Shown here piece after piece: positions 63,801 to 64,000 of a stretch of DNA of 64,000 nt (positions are counted from its first letter, which is position 1; each line of letters opens with the position of its first letter). The notes beneath the pieces are model-generated. The model was given only the letters and a program-made list of their open reading frames with translations, was not told the origin of the DNA and ran no database searches. The DNA comes from Flaveria trinervia (taxonomy: Eukaryota; Streptophyta; Magnoliopsida; Asterales; Asteraceae). The position numbers and the translations under genes were made by a program. The stretch spans positions 99,232,311-99,296,310 of the forward strand of contig CM046452.1 in assembly GCA_025506515.1 (NCBI GenBank), read 5' to 3'.

Positions 63801-64000
63801 GTTGAACGGATGGTTCAGCACCAACGCAACAAAAGTGTTCTGGATCTGGTCAGACAACTCATCAAAGCCTCCCTTTCTGGATGCTATGCATTTCAGCAAT
63901 ACGTGAGCAAGGTACTTGAGCTGGGGACAGAGGTTGCTCTTGTTGAGCACCCGAGCATTGATGTCCCCAGTGTACTTGGCTCGAAGAAAACATCCTCTGA
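60898..64000 (-). pseudogene. Broken retrotransposon ORF upstream of the 3' LTR (no pol domains), running off the window
   Basis: Reading from the right edge on the - strand: a helical segment (KYLAHVLLKC ... PFNFSRMIF ... CMYPRFMQMII) is open to the edge. Then come a Pro/Thr/Ser-rich stretch, a coiled coil (LTDLTTAQSHQITEQARLIE), a run of Asp/Glu, and a Trp/Tyr-rich C-terminal segment ending at 60898. The frame is broken by stops at 63492-63494, 62374-62376, 61870-61872 and 61708-61710 and by a one-base shift near 62676, so this copy is defective. No reverse transcriptase, RNase H, integrase or protease is present here. The KYLAHV/FNFS/MYPRF pattern is one I recall from extra ORFs beside pol in Asteraceae Copia elements. 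Function is unknown. Confidence 0.6.
62440..62512 (-). repeat. (ATC/GAT)n tract coding Asp/Glu in the retrotransposon ORF
   Basis: Repeated CATCATCATCTT units on the + strand encode an uninterrupted acidic run on the - strand. The alternative-frame poly-Met and poly-Ile ORFs here are artefacts. Confidence 0.85.

Overview
This window is nuclear DNA from a flowering plant. It is AT-rich, its genes are split by introns with plant-type GT-AG borders, and the space between genes holds decayed LTR retrotransposons, long-terminal-inverted-repeat elements, MITE-like elements and microsatellites. All recognisable proteins are eudicot-like. The retroelement open reading frame at the right edge resembles extra ORFs I associate with Asteraceae Copia elements, so an Asteraceae species is my best guess (an inference from memory, not a search). 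I see no bacterial, organellar or viral genes, no CRISPR array and no undescribed gene system.

Five host genes are present. From left to right: (1) ferulate 5-hydroxylase, a CYP84A cytochrome P450 of lignin/sinapate synthesis, + strand, 6026-7651. (2) An FMP32/DUF1640 mitochondrial coiled-coil membrane protein, - strand, 14554-17146, seven short exons. (3) A PHD-SWIB-Plus3-GYF-CCCH chromatin protein of the NERD/C3H44 type, - strand, about 22712-28079, ten exons. (4) An intronless LRR receptor-like kinase of the At4g36180/MUSTACHES group, + strand, 35802-39222. (5) A three-RRM hnRNP-Q-like RNA-binding protein with an acidic N-terminus and a GGDRPY-repeat C-terminus, - strand, 46543-50506, ten exons.

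The main technical observation is that all five genes are interrupted by single-base length errors, at least 13 in about 12.5 kb of coding sequence. Nearly all look like the loss of one base from a short homopolymer, and the frame on both sides stays strongly conserved. Adding one base at each site gives whole-codon totals for every gene. This pattern fits residual consensus indels of a long-read assembly much better than five independent pseudogenes. Gene order may also be ancient: F5H and the LRR kinase are close neighbours in Arabidopsis (At4g36220 and At4g36180), and FMP32 and NERD are neighbours there too (At2g16460 and At2g16485).

Repeat layout: 9749-11218 is a 1.47 kb element with about 18-bp terminal inverted repeats and a TAA target duplication, and a diverged relative lies at about 51709-52190. 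A MITE of about 90 bp is at 15974-16063. At 18123-22136 a DNA element with long (about 230 bp) inverted ends is split by a 2644-bp solo LTR (18686-21329, target duplication CATTG). At 56164-58082 is a complete 1.9 kb non-autonomous LTR retrotransposon with primer-binding site, polypurine tract and a TCTTT duplication. From 60140 to the right edge lies the 3' part of a second LTR retrotransposon, on the - strand, with a broken non-pol ORF. A casein-kinase-1 exon fragment sits alone near 53628. The remaining AT-rich stretches hold only tandem repeats or nothing I can name.
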